Under the pieces are notes generated by a model that saw only the letters and a list, made by a program, of their open reading frames with translations, did not search any database and was not told the DNA's origin. A program made the position numbers and the translations under genes. From positions 1 to 64,000 of the forward strand of contig JAQQAP010000041.1 in the NCBI GenBank assembly GCA_028533045.1: a DNA stretch of 64,000 nt. The letters run 5' to 3'. The DNA comes from Spirochaetales bacterium. GTDB lineage: Bacteria > Spirochaetota > Spirochaetia > DSM-2461. Positions 1 through 12,026 of this stretch are shown in pieces (positions within the stretch are counted from its first letter, which is position 1; each line of letters starts with the position of its first letter).

Positions 1-97
1 GAACGATTCCTTTTAGAAACCAATCTCCCGAGAAGCATTACTGGCTTCTTCAGGCATTACATTTACTCAATCTCAGCATGGTGCTTTAAATCTCTTT

Positions 98-391
98 TTA
101 AAGAGAAGCTCTTATTGGTATAAACTCGAAATTCGGCCTAACTAGCTTAAGTTTAAAGATTTTTTTTCCAATGGAGCTAAGAAAAATAATTTCGAAGACA
201 ACAAAATAAAAAAGAAATAAAAGAGTTAAAGTATGTGTATAAATTTGTGGTGGTACATCAAAAATTTCAATATTCTTCAATGTTGCATATATCGAAGCAA
301 CCCTGTGTGGAATGCCTAAATAGAAAATAACAAGAAATATTACACAATCAGAAAGAAGCGCTAATAATCTACGTATAATTATATTATTCAA
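98..391 (-). CDS. Small RDD-like membrane protein coupled to the Rhs-tip gene
   Basis: A 97-residue protein with two strongly hydrophobic stretches (about residues 9-27 and 52-73). The N-terminal Arg-Arg-Leu-Leu-Ala-Leu-Leu-Ser-Asp and the later Ser-Ser-Ile-Gly-Lys-Lys-Ile-Phe-Lys-Leu-Lys-Leu-Val resemble the two conserved patches of RDD-family membrane proteins. The likely start is a TTG at 389-391 preceded by AGGAG at good spacing; the TTG overlaps the TGA of the upstream gene (TTGA), so the two are translationally coupled. In Rhs-type polymorphic toxin loci the gene immediately after the toxin tip usually encodes its immunity protein, so this could be a membrane immunity protein; that role is inference from position only. 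It is shorter than typical RDD proteins and may be a partial copy. The region is AT-rich compared with the rest of the window. Confidence 0.55.
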   Translation of the reverse strand: MNNIIIRRLLALLSDCVIFLVIFYLGIPHRVASIYATLKNIEIFDVPPQIYTHTLTLLFLFYFVVFEIIFLSSIGKKIFKLKLVRPNFEFIPIRASL

Positions 392-1275
392 AATGAGACT
401 CCTAAAGCATTTAACCCAGAATTAAACATAGCTAAACCTACCAAGCCTTCTCCCGAAGGCACTGTGATGATATCAAATGCCATGATACCAACTCCAGTGA
501 CAACAGTACCTCCGACAATTATGTTACTATAATTTGGGGTATGTACAGTATATGTACTTGAAGTTACACCAGTGTTATGGCTCTTCCTAACCCCATAAGA
601 TATTCCATCTAATATTGAAATTGCAATGAAGGAGTATGCATTATTACGGTTCACATAAACTTCGGTAGTCATTGATCTAGGAGTAAAAACAGCTCCACTG
701 TTTTCACCTCCAATTTCAAATGAAACCATTGGCTTTCCTCCGTTTGTAGTTGTGAGGTTAACATTACCAGTACCGTAAGAGGAAGCCACTGATTGTACCA
801 GTTTTGTATCAAAGAATAAATTATGTCCTATTAAAAACTCTCTTTCTACTTCAAATGTGTATTTACGTCCTTTATCTGTGTATATATCCTTATCGGAATA
901 TGACGTATTACTAATTCCATCATCATTCCCATCCCCTTCGTCTCCTACCTCTTTCAAGCTTTGCGAATCAGACTCAAATCCCCCTATAGGATCAACAACT
1001 TCCGGTTCAACAGCCTCAGGTTTACTCTCCTCAGGAGGTATGGTCCCCTCATTTTCCTTACCCCCTTTGGGATACCCCGGAATGGTTATGACATCCCCGG
1101 CATAGATATAATCATTATCGATAATTATTACAGGATTTGCCTCTGCAATATCATCCGCCGTTAAATCCTCGCCATCATCCCCTTCATAATCATCGGCTAT
1201 TCCATTAAGAGTTTCACCAGATTCTATAGTATGTGTCGTCGGATCATCGGTATCATCAATATTGGATTCTCCCAT
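388..1275 (-). CDS. LysM-containing C-terminal tip of an Rhs-type protein
   Basis: The first 70 residues carry a LysM-like module (Ile-Glu-Ser-Gly-Glu-Thr-Leu-Asn-Gly-Ile-Ala near residue 17 and Asp-Val-Ile-Thr-Ile-Pro near residue 60), then an acidic, Pro/Glu-rich linker to about residue 125, then a domain I do not recognise, ending in a Gly/Val-rich hydrophobic segment. Directly upstream, in the same frame, lie the residues YCGNNPTGVTDPNGLE, the classic end of an Rhs/YD-repeat core, so this is the polymorphic C-terminal tip of an Rhs protein. The core itself is frameshifted (separate entry). No Shine-Dalgarno precedes the ATG at 1275, so independent expression is uncertain. The next gene overlaps its stop codon, as an immunity gene would. 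Toxin activity of the terminal domain is inference; no catalytic motif was recognised. Confidence 0.5.
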   Translation of the reverse strand: MGESNIDDTDDPTTHTIESGETLNGIADDYEGDDGEDLTADDIAEANPVIIIDNDYIYAGDVITIPGYPKGGKENEGTIPPEESKPEAVEPEVVDPIGGFESDSQSLKEVGDEGDGNDDGISNTSYSDKDIYTDKGRKYTFEVEREFLIGHNLFFDTKLVQSVASSYGTGNVNLTTTNGGKPMVSFEIGGENSGAVFTPRSMTTEVYVNRNNAYSFIAISILDGISYGVRKSHNTGVTSSTYTVHTPNYSNIIVGGTVVTGVGIMAFDIITVPSGEGLVGLAMFNSGLNALGVSF

Positions 1276-1466
1276 AGCATAAGGATCATCATGCTCTGCA
1301 TCAGTTTCAAGCCCATTGGGATCGGTAACCCCCGTCGGATTATTCCCACAATAAGCCGTCCTTAATCGGGTCCTCAGTCATAAACCGCGCCGTCTCCGGA
1401 TCATACCACCTTGCATTGAAGTAATAGAGCTGAGCATCTTCATCCCACTTTTACCCGTAAAATTCA
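1276..1466 (-). pseudogene. Frameshifted remnant of an Rhs repeat-associated core
   Basis: Reading the minus strand, three overlapping frames together give a normal Rhs core end. One frame gives NFTGK near 1450-1466. A second, 1340-1450, gives KWDEDAQLYYFNARWYDPET followed by ARFMTEDPIKDG. A third, continuing into the 388-1275 gene, gives AYCGNNPTGVTDPNGLE. In intact Rhs proteins these lie in one frame, with a few residues (typically N-W-Y) between DG and YC; here those codons are partly missing and frame changes occur near 1450 and near 1357. Nothing of the large N-terminal Rhs body is visible upstream. It is therefore a decayed fragment, the usual leftover of tip displacement or deletion in Rhs loci. 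Confidence 0.75.
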
Positions 1467-1508
1467 AATCCCATAAATCCCCAAAATCCCAGTCAAATAA
1501 TAACGTCC

Positions 1509-1599
1509 GCCATCATCCATCCGCCATCATCCATCCGCCATCATCCATCCGCCATCATCCATCCGCTTTCCGCTTTCCGCTTTCCGCTTTCCGCTTTCC
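1509..1599. repeat. Compound tandem repeat: four 14-mers then five 7-mers
   Basis: On the plus strand GCCATCATCCATCC occurs four times head to tail without mismatch (1509-1564), followed immediately by GCTTTCC five times (1565-1599). Both units are multiples of seven bases, and the 14-mer itself looks like two diverged heptamers. The tract sits between the Rhs remnant and the stop codon of the next gene (which begins at its last base). No coding role is apparent. Slipped-strand expansion is the likely origin. Confidence 0.95.
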
Positions 1600-2378
1600 T
1601 ACTTCCAGGGCCGAATCATATCCCTAAAACCCCGCTCGCCCAGGTTTTCCCGTTCGTCGCGAAGAAGAATAACCCAGGGGATTTTTTTCTTGTCCGCCTC
1701 GGGGTTTTCTTCCAGATAGTCGTACTTGAGCATAAGCAGTTTCATCAGGTTTTCCCACAGAATTACCGCCGCAGAGACTCCCGGAACCAGAAAGGCCGTA
1801 AGGAAGGAGAGAGAAAAGAGCAGGGTTCCCAACAGAGAAGCCCCGATAGAAACACCCGAATTGTCGAAGAAAAGAACAAAGCACTTTTTTATATTTTTCC
1901 CAAAGGGGTCGTCCATAATATTGGAAAGGGGAAAAAAGTATCCCGCCGCAAAAAGGAGAAAAAGGGTCACCCAGAACATAAAGAAGAAAGCCCCCAAAAA
2001 GATGGCGTGCCCTCCCACACTTCCGTAGAAGTTCATGGCCGTGTAGATAACCACGGAAAATCCCAGTACAAGAACATAAAAGAGGAGAGATTTTTTCGCC
2101 TTCTCCTTTAGAAAACCGTACCAGGCTTTTGGGGAAAAGCTGCGGTTATTAATGACTTCCGTACAGGCCCGTGTATGAGCTCCCAGAATAAGAAAAAAGA
2201 GGGCCCCAAAAAGGACAAACACAGCAAAGGCCGGTACGACCATCCCTAGCTCATACAGGGCTACAAAGAGGTAAACCGCTCCGGCCCCAATAAGCATCAA
2301 GGTCAGATTCATAAGAATCATCAATCCCATTTTATCCCAAAAGTCCCAAAAGGATTTCTTAATCAAAAAACCAAACAT
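1599..2378 (-). CDS. Polytopic membrane protein, DUF624/YesL-like
   Basis: A 259-residue protein with about five or six hydrophobic segments (roughly residues 20-40, 45-68, 95-115, 125-150, 180-205). The N-terminal Phe-Trp-Asp-Phe-Trp-Asp-Lys-Met-Gly and the Trp-Glu-Asn-Leu-Met-Lys-Leu-Leu-Met-Leu-Lys-Tyr-Asp segment give it the general look of the YesL/DUF624 family, but I am not certain of the family. Function is unknown. It begins 8 bp after the tex stop codon with an AGGAG Shine-Dalgarno, so it is probably the second gene of a tex operon. Its stop codon abuts the tandem repeat at 1509-1599. Confidence 0.7.
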   Translation of the reverse strand: MFGFLIKKSFWDFWDKMGLMILMNLTLMLIGAGAVYLFVALYELGMVVPAFAVFVLFGALFFLILGAHTRACTEVINNRSFSPKAWYGFLKEKAKKSLLFYVLVLGFSVVIYTAMNFYGSVGGHAIFLGAFFFMFWVTLFLLFAAGYFFPLSNIMDDPFGKNIKKCFVLFFDNSGVSIGASLLGTLLFSLSFLTAFLVPGVSAAVILWENLMKLLMLKYDYLEENPEADKKKIPWVILLRDERENLGERGFRDMIRPWK

Positions 2379-2386
2379 ATAAACTC

Positions 2387-4522
2387 CTATTGATCTATGC
2401 CCTTGAGGGATAAACCGATTCTTTTTCTTTTTAAATCTACCTGAACCACCCGGGCCGTTACCCGCTGATTCACCCTAACCACTTCCGCCGGATCCCGCAC
2501 AAAACGGTCGGCCATTTCGCTCACATGGACCAGCCCGTCCTGATGAACCCCAATGTCCACGAAGGCCCCAAAGGCAGTCACATTGGTCACCAGTCCGGGA
2601 AGAATCATCCCCTCCGTCAAATCTTCCATGGTGTGGACCGATTCGTCAAAGCTGAATAGGTCAAAGGGGTCCCTCGGGTCCAGTCCGGGCTTCTTGAGTT
2701 CAGCTATAATATCATTGACTGTGGGGAGTCCGCGGGTTTCGTCAGTGTAGTCCCGGGGATTCAGGCTTTTCAGAAGATCTTCCCGTCCAATCAGCTCTTT
2801 CACATCAACCTTGAGGTTACGGGCCATCTTCTCCACAATGTCGTAGCTTTCCGGGTGAACGCCACCCTGGTCCAGAGCTTGCACCCCGTCGCTAATGCGC
2901 AAGAATCCGGCGCTCTGTTCAAAGGCCTTCTTGCCCATACCCTTAACCTTGAGAAGCTCCTTGCGACTCTCAAAGCGACCGCCCCGATTATGGCGCTCCT
3001 CCACAATACGGGCGGCCAAAGTCTTATTCAGTCCGGAAATGTGAGTCAGGAGAGCCTCCCCGGCGGTGTTCAGATTCACACCTACCCGGTTCACACACTC
3101 TTCCACCATATCGTCGAGGGACACTTTAAGGGCTTTCTGGTCCACATCGTGCTGGTACTGGCCCACCCCAATGGATCGGGGGTCTATTTTAATCAGCTCC
3201 GAAAGGGGGTCCATGAGGCGGCGTCCGATGGATACGGCCCCTCTCACGGTAACGTCTTTGTTGGGGAATTCACGGCGACCCTCTTCACTGGCCGAGTAAA
3301 TGGAGGCGCCGCTCTCGTTTACGGAGATAATGGGCATGTCCCCCAGAAAAGGCTGGTCCCGCAGAAAAGCTTCCGTTTCCCGGCCCGCCGTTCCGTTTCC
3401 CACGGCAATCCCTTCAATCTTGTATTTATCGGCCAGTTTTTTAAGGGTGTCCGCCGCTTCCTGCAGTTTATTATGGGGCGGGACGGGGTAAATCACGCTA
3501 TCGTGCAAAAGAGCCCCGTCCCGGTCCAGAACGACCAGCTTACAGCCCGTCCGGAATCCCGGATCCAGAGCGATAAGCCGCTTCTCCCCCAAAGGAGAGG
3601 CCATGAGCATCTCCCGCAGGTTGGCGGCGAAGATCTCAATGGACTTGGTATCGCTCTCTTCCTTAAGCCCCCGGCGGTATTCCGTCTCCAGGGACGGTTC
3701 GAGGAGTCGTTTGTAGCTGTCCTTGAGAGCGCTTTCCACCAGTTCCTTGTTGTTATGAATCCGGTTTAGATAGTAATAGCTGATTTTATCGAGCCCCTCT
3801 TCCCGGTCGGGATGAACCGAAACGGAGAGGATTCCCTCTTTTTCCCCCCTATTGAGAGCCAAAAGGGTATGTGACGCAGCACGGGAGGCCTGGGCGGACC
3901 ACTTGTAGTAGTCGGCGTATTTGCCCTGCTCGTCCTTCTCCTTGTCCTTTACCTTGGAGGTAATAACCGAACGGCGGGCAAAAAGGTCCCGCAGCTTCTG
4001 CCGGGTGGTGCTGTTTTCGCTGATTTCCTGAGCCAGAATATCCAGGGCGCCCTTGAGTGCCTCTTCCCGGCTGATTCCCGCTTTGCGGGCGTAGTCGTCG
4101 GCACTATCGTTAATACGGGGGTTATCCCGGTTGTATATCTCTTTTTTCAACCCCTCCAGGCCCAGTTCGCGGGCTTTGTCGGCACGGGTTTTTCTCTTGG
4201 ATTTGTAGGGAAGATAGAGGTCCTCCAGCTCGGAAGCGCTCCCGGCTCCCTCAATCGCCTTCTTCAGCTCTTCAGTCAGCTTCCCCTGGGATTCAATCGA
4301 CTCCAGAATAAAGGCCCTGCGCTTTTCCCGTTCCACCAATTTGCCGTGGAGGTCCCTAAGAGCCACAATCTGCTCGTCGGTCATACCGCCGGTCCGCTCT
4401 TTTCGGTACCGGGCGATAAAAGGAACCGTGGCCCCCTCGTCCATGAGTTCCAGGACGGCCAGGACTCTTCTTTTATCAAGATTCAATGTTTGGGCGATTT
4501 CGCCGCTCAGCTTGTCGGTCAT
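2387..4522 (-). CDS. tex: Tex-family RNA-binding transcription accessory protein
   Basis: A 711-residue protein with full Tex architecture. The N-terminal Tex domain contains TVPFIARYRKERTGG near residue 35; a YqgF/RNase H-like fold with IALDPGFRTGCKL follows near residue 325; tandem helix-hairpin-helix elements lie near 490-560; a C-terminal S1 domain (GLVTNVTAFGAFVDIGVHQD) lies near 640-705. Tex binds nucleic acid and RNA polymerase and affects transcription and stress fitness. The ATG at 4520-4522 is preferred over the in-frame TTG six bases upstream. A TACATT box ends 7 nt before the ATG and no Shine-Dalgarno is visible, so the mRNA may be leaderless, although the -35 is poor. The membrane protein gene follows 8 bp downstream. 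Confidence 0.95.
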   Translation of the reverse strand: MTDKLSGEIAQTLNLDKRRVLAVLELMDEGATVPFIARYRKERTGGMTDEQIVALRDLHGKLVEREKRRAFILESIESQGKLTEELKKAIEGAGSASELEDLYLPYKSKRKTRADKARELGLEGLKKEIYNRDNPRINDSADDYARKAGISREEALKGALDILAQEISENSTTRQKLRDLFARRSVITSKVKDKEKDEQGKYADYYKWSAQASRAASHTLLALNRGEKEGILSVSVHPDREEGLDKISYYYLNRIHNNKELVESALKDSYKRLLEPSLETEYRRGLKEESDTKSIEIFAANLREMLMASPLGEKRLIALDPGFRTGCKLVVLDRDGALLHDSVIYPVPPHNKLQEAADTLKKLADKYKIEGIAVGNGTAGRETEAFLRDQPFLGDMPIISVNESGASIYSASEEGRREFPNKDVTVRGAVSIGRRLMDPLSELIKIDPRSIGVGQYQHDVDQKALKVSLDDMVEECVNRVGVNLNTAGEALLTHISGLNKTLAARIVEERHNRGGRFESRKELLKVKGMGKKAFEQSAGFLRISDGVQALDQGGVHPESYDIVEKMARNLKVDVKELIGREDLLKSLNPRDYTDETRGLPTVNDIIAELKKPGLDPRDPFDLFSFDESVHTMEDLTEGMILPGLVTNVTAFGAFVDIGVHQDGLVHVSEMADRFVRDPAEVVRVNQRVTARVVQVDLKRKRIGLSLKGIDQ

Positions 4523-4629
4523 GACCAAGAATGTACCATGTTTAGGGGGGAAAAAAAATAAAGATAAGCTGAATTTCTAACAGTTTTTCACAGATTTACC
4601 CTCCCTTACTCATTAGGAGGAGTGAAAAA

Positions 4630-8145
<3,516 letters not shown>

Positions 8146-8247
8146 TAAGAAAAAGGGAGATTTTTTCCTGCTTATGTGTTGACAATATTTCAACCATTTG
8201 CTAAATTACTCCTCGCAATCGGGTACTACATCCGGTGAGCAATATAA

Positions 8248-8319
<72 letters not shown>

Positions 8320-8336
8320 CTACTATTTAATTTGTT

Positions 8337-8377
8337 AAAGGCCAAAGAGTTATAAATAAGTTGCTCTTTGGCCTTTT
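8337..8377 (+). terminator. Terminator after tRNA-Gly
   Basis: AAAGGCCAAAGAG (8337-8349) and CTCTTTGGCCTTT (8364-8376) form a 13-bp perfect stem with a 14-nt loop, ending in four T. It is placed to end the tRNA transcript and, being nearly symmetric, could also act on the other strand. Confidence 0.8.
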
Positions 8378-8490
8378 GTGATTATAAGCCGGTAAACAGT
8401 CAGTGGAATTATTGTTCTTTTCTTAAACGAAGAAGAATAACGAGGCTGGAGTGTATCATTCTCCAAGATGCATCTGAAAGTGACTAAATG

Positions 8491-8518
8491 TTGACATCTC
8501 TCCATATATGACTACAAT
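8491..8518 (+). promoter_or_regulatory. abiE operon promoter
   Basis: A perfect -35 TTGACA (8491-8496), a 16-bp spacer and TACAAT (8513-8518). The in-frame ATG at 8508 falls inside this promoter, so translation more likely starts at the ATG at 8526, seven bases after the -10 box, giving a leaderless message. AbiEi antitoxins commonly repress their own promoter; no clear inverted repeat was identified here. Confidence 0.7.
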
Positions 8519-8525
8519 TAGACAC

Positions 8526-9125
8526 ATGAGAACTCAGAGAGATATTGCCCATGAAATCATTTCTAATAACTCTATCGTCTCAACAAAGGAAATGACTACC
8601 GCCGGTATTCATAAAGAAACAATCCGACGACTTATTCAATCTGGAGACATAATAAGTATCACAAGAGGTCTCTACTCCTCACCTCAATATATTCCTGGCG
8701 AACACTACTCCCTTATCATTGCACAGAAAATTGTAAAGAAAGGAGTTGTATGTCTACAAAGCGCACTCTCCTTCCATAACATTGGAACCCAGAACCCTTC
8801 TGAAGTATGGATGGCTATCCCCAGAGGGAGTCGCTTACCAAAAACGGATGAAATACCGGTAAGTATTATGACCTTCTCCGGGGCACCTTATTCAGAAGGA
8901 ATCGAAACTCACAAAATAGAGAATAATGATATCATGATTTATTCCATTCCCAAAACTATTGCCGACTGCTTCAAATTTAGAAATAAGATTGGTCTTGATG
9001 TAGCAGTAGAAGCCCTTAAAGATACTATTCTCAATAAACGTAGCTCTATTAATGAATTGATCCATTACGCAGAAGTTTGCAGAGTTGCCAATATCATGCG
9101 ACCCTATATGGAGAGTGTCACATGA
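8526..9125 (+). CDS. abiEi: AbiEi-family antitoxin, transcriptional autorepressor
   Basis: 199 residues from the ATG at 8526. The N-terminal winged helix-turn-helix (IVSTKEMTTAGIHKETIRRL, then ITRGLYSSP) and the C-terminal domain with ALSFHNIGTQNPSEVWMAIP and PKTIADCFKFRNKIG match AbiEi/DUF6088-type antitoxins. In type IV AbiE systems this protein represses the operon and counteracts the nucleotidyltransferase toxin without forming a stable complex. The downstream toxin gene starts in an ATGA overlap with this stop codon. Base composition is AT-rich relative to neighbours, consistent with horizontal acquisition next to the tRNA. The alternative start at 8508 would add six residues but lies within the promoter. 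Confidence 0.9.
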   Translation: MRTQRDIAHEIISNNSIVSTKEMTTAGIHKETIRRLIQSGDIISITRGLYSSPQYIPGEHYSLIIAQKIVKKGVVCLQSALSFHNIGTQNPSEVWMAIPRGSRLPKTDEIPVSIMTFSGAPYSEGIETHKIENNDIMIYSIPKTIADCFKFRNKIGLDVAVEALKDTILNKRSSINELIHYAEVCRVANIMRPYMESVT

Positions 9126-10018
9126 AAGATTATTCCGCCTCTGTTCTAACTAGATTGTTAAATCACAGCCGAAAACATAAGGAGGAATACCAATCACTGC
9201 TCATCAGGTATGTAGCCGAAAGATTTCTTTATAGACTTGGAAAGTCTCCCTTCTATGATTGTTATGTTCTAAAAGGAGCCTATCTACTAACTATTACACT
9301 GGAGAATCAAACCTATCGGACCACAAAGGATATTGATTTCCTCAAAACCGGCGCTACTGATAAAAAAGAGATTAAGGAATCATTAAAGCAAATCTGTTCC
9401 ATTGAATATCCAAAAGATGCTGTTATATTCAATACCGATACTATTTCACTACAGGACATTCGTGAGCAGAATAACTATCATGGGCAACGGGCCAAGATAC
9501 AAGCTAATATTGGCAAAGCAAGAGTCATCATACAAATTGATATAGGCATAGGTGATTCAGTCTTCCCATGTTCGAACTCTCGTCAGATCCCATCCCTATT
9601 GGAATTTGAAAATGCTTGCGTTGAATCCTACCCAATTGAAACCGTTATTGCTGAGAAAATAGAAGCTTCTGTAACAATTAGTCTTCTTACAAGTCGAATG
9701 AAGGATTTCTATGATATCTATGTCATAACTCAGTCTATGAGTCTAAAATATGCTCTCCTTTCCTCCGCGATCAAAAGAACTTTTGATCGCCGGAATACAT
9801 TAATCCCAACAAGCATGCCTGTTGTATTTACAGAGAAGATATTACATGATCCAATAAAACAGAAACAATGGGCTGCATTTGTAAAGAAGCTTCGCAATGA
9901 AAATTCAAATCTTGATCTTTCAAAGGTAATTCATGAAATATCAAGATTCAGTGAAGTTTTTTGGAAAGACCATACAACAGAACCAGTTATATGGACACCA
10001 GGATCTGGATGGAAGTGA
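9122..10018 (+). CDS. abiEii: AbiEii-family nucleotidyltransferase toxin
   Basis: 298 residues from the ATG at 9122, which overlaps the abiEi stop as ATGA; an upstream in-frame ATG at 9077 lies deep inside abiEi and is unlikely. Nucleotidyltransferase motifs are visible: KGAYLL near residue 53 (the G-S/A-x-x-L motif) followed by RTTKDIDFL with the paired catalytic Asp, then IDIGIGD, and later YPIETVIAEKIEA and SRMKDFYDIY typical of AbiEii/MenA toxins. Family members transfer nucleotides, in characterised cases to tRNA acceptor ends, to arrest growth and abort phage infection. Target specificity cannot be read from sequence. The gene ends 12 bp before the right-hand tRNA-like repeat. Confidence 0.92.
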   Translation: MKDYSASVLTRLLNHSRKHKEEYQSLLIRYVAERFLYRLGKSPFYDCYVLKGAYLLTITLENQTYRTTKDIDFLKTGATDKKEIKESLKQICSIEYPKDAVIFNTDTISLQDIREQNNYHGQRAKIQANIGKARVIIQIDIGIGDSVFPCSNSRQIPSLLEFENACVESYPIETVIAEKIEASVTISLLTSRMKDFYDIYVITQSMSLKYALLSSAIKRTFDRRNTLIPTSMPVVFTEKILHDPIKQKQWAAFVKKLRNENSNLDLSKVIHEISRFSEVFWKDHTTEPVIWTPGSGWK

Positions 10019-10030
10019 AATCCTTAAATT

Positions 10031-10052
10031 TTCGACTCCGCTTAAGCGCTCT
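10031..10052 (+). repeat. Candidate attR: degenerate copy of tRNA-Gly 3' end
   Basis: TTCGACTCCG (10031-10040) and GCTCT (10048-10052) separated by seven bases, the same arrangement as at 8300-8321. It lies immediately after abiEii and before the convergent kinase gene, where composition returns to the genome norm. Confidence 0.45.
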
Positions 10053-10066
10053 TAAAACCTAACGTA

Positions 10067-12022
10067 TCAAACCTTCGTATAATCGGGCGCCACCAAAGGC
10101 ACGGTCAACCTGAAGGTAGTCCCCTCCCCGGGTCGGCTCACATAATCCAGTTCGCCCCCCAGAATCTTCCGAGCCCCGTTCAAGGCTATATTCAGCCCAA
10201 GCCCAGTCCCCCCCAGGCCCGCTTTTGAGGTATAAAAGGGATCAAAGATTTTCTTCCCCGAATCGGCATTAATCCCAACACCGTCATCGCGAACAAAGAT
10301 TTCCATCCACCGGCCCTCTTGCTCTTTTCCCAACGGTTCGACTTCACGGCTTCCGATTACCAGGATGCCTTCCTCAATCCCCTCAAAGGCGTGATAGAAG
10401 GCGTTATTTATAAGGTTGGTCAAAATCTGCCCCACCACACCGGGGTAACTGTTGAGTATAATGTTGTCCCCCACTTCCATCTTAACCTGGTGCCTGGTTT
10501 TCTTGATCATAGGATGGAGAGTCAGGAGAACATCATGTACGATATCCTGCAGGTCAAACTCCCGCCGTATGGAACTGGTTTGGTCATTGGCCACATGTTT
10601 AAAGCTGGTAACAAGTTCCGCCGCACGCTGAACGTTTCGATAGGAGATATCCACGCCCTTTTCTGAAAACTCCAGAAAACGTTCAAACTCGGTCTTTTTT
10701 ATTCCCTTTTCCATCAGTTTGTGGAGCTGACTGAATTCATCCTTCAAACTGGAAAGGGCCATAACCGAATTACCTATAGGCGTGTTGAGTTCGTGGGCTA
10801 CACCTGCCACCAACCGCCCCAGGGCAGCCAGTTTCTCCGATTCCACCAGGTTTTCCTGCATATTCTGCAAATCTTCCAAACTGTTGTAGAGCTCTTCATA
10901 GCGGATTTCCAGTTCCAGGGTTCTCTCTTCAACCCGAGCTTCCAGAGCTTTATTCAGTTCTATTAGCTCATCTTCTCTAACACGGATTTCCCCGTGCATT
11001 TCATACATATAGCTACTCAATTCCTGAAATTCGAAGATGTTGGTTTTTATGACATCGGCCAATTCCCGGTTTTCCGCAATAGATTCGGCCTGGGCTTTCA
11101 AGGCCATCACATCCGAAGAGATTCTTCGAATCCAGAAAGGAGAGATGACAAAAGTTAAGGCCAAAAAGGAGAAAGCAATAAGGAGAATTTCATAAATAGT
11201 TGTCCGTATTCGGGAGTTATATATTCCCGATGGAGTTCCCCAGAGAAACAGCCATCCCAGCTTGTCCGAAGCGGCGGAGGTCACATGGTAGGGGCGGTTA
11301 TCAAAGCGAACAACCGAATCAAGGGACTCCCCTTTGACTGCGGCGGTCATAAAAGGAACGGACCGAACATTTAAAATACCCGCTTCATTGTCATTATCCG
11401 TGTCGGCAATGAGTTCCCCCCGCCCGTCAATAACCCAAAGCCGCCCTTCCCCATCGTTAATTAAGATGAGAGCATCAAGCAAGGCCTGCAGGGACAACTC
11501 GGCTATGAGAGTATACTCATCCATCATAATCCCCAGCCCCACAGAAGTATCACCGGATAGGACGGAGACAAAAATATCACTCCAAACGACAAAGCCCTTC
11601 CTATGCTCGATTGACTTGAAAAGGGGGGTTTGAGAAAAATCGATTCCCACATAGTCGCTGTGTAAGGCGGTACGATTTTCCCGGGTTCCCACGGCAAGGC
11701 TCATACCCCTGTTGTCCAAAACATAGATGGCCCGAATCAGTTCCTGATCCCAAATGGTTTCATCCATAATCTCCGAAAACTGCTCCAGATCAAGAACCTC
11801 GGCCGTTCGATTGAGAAGCAGGATTGAGTTCTCAATAACACCCAGGTTGCTTTCGGTCTCTCGGGCCAGCTTGGCGATATTCACCTCTGCCGACTGAATG
11901 GTAGACTTGGTAATTGTCCCGTTACGTATAAGGAATATCATACTTCCCGCAATAAGGAGGGATGCGAGAGAGATGATTATGACATTGAGGAAGAAGAATC
12001 CCCTGTAACGGAGTGTTTTCAT
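10067..12022 (-). CDS. Membrane sensor histidine kinase with extracytoplasmic Cache-like domain
   Basis: 651 residues. TM1 at about 9-31, a large extracytoplasmic domain (about 32-275) of double-Cache character, TM2 at about 277-298, a HAMP/coiled-coil linker (300-395), then the kinase core. The H-box is LGRLVAGVAHELNTPIGN near residue 410, the N-box QILTNLINNAFYHAF near 530, and the G-boxes RDDGVGI and GLGGTGLGLNI near 580-620. No receiver domain is fused. It is the last gene of a three-gene operon, 4 bp after the binding lipoprotein and downstream of a DUF3369-GGDEF-EAL response regulator, its obvious partner. The ligand may be delivered by the co-encoded lipoprotein (inference). Confidence 0.92.
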   Translation of the reverse strand: MKTLRYRGFFFLNVIIISLASLLIAGSMIFLIRNGTITKSTIQSAEVNIAKLARETESNLGVIENSILLLNRTAEVLDLEQFSEIMDETIWDQELIRAIYVLDNRGMSLAVGTRENRTALHSDYVGIDFSQTPLFKSIEHRKGFVVWSDIFVSVLSGDTSVGLGIMMDEYTLIAELSLQALLDALILINDGEGRLWVIDGRGELIADTDNDNEAGILNVRSVPFMTAAVKGESLDSVVRFDNRPYHVTSAASDKLGWLFLWGTPSGIYNSRIRTTIYEILLIAFSFLALTFVISPFWIRRISSDVMALKAQAESIAENRELADVIKTNIFEFQELSSYMYEMHGEIRVREDELIELNKALEARVEERTLELEIRYEELYNSLEDLQNMQENLVESEKLAALGRLVAGVAHELNTPIGNSVMALSSLKDEFSQLHKLMEKGIKKTEFERFLEFSEKGVDISYRNVQRAAELVTSFKHVANDQTSSIRREFDLQDIVHDVLLTLHPMIKKTRHQVKMEVGDNIILNSYPGVVGQILTNLINNAFYHAFEGIEEGILVIGSREVEPLGKEQEGRWMEIFVRDDGVGINADSGKKIFDPFYTSKAGLGGTGLGLNIALNGARKILGGELDYVSRPGEGTTFRLTVPLVAPDYTKV

Positions 12023-12026
12023 AGCA

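Noticed and set aside
1509..1599. CRISPR array
   Set aside because: The repeats are only 7 and 14 bp and directly adjacent, with no spacers between them and no cas genes nearby.
10019..10066. Terminator between abiEii and the convergent kinase gene
   Set aside because: Only a 5-bp TTAAG/CTTAA stem is visible, with no T-run; the region is better explained as the tRNA-like repeat.
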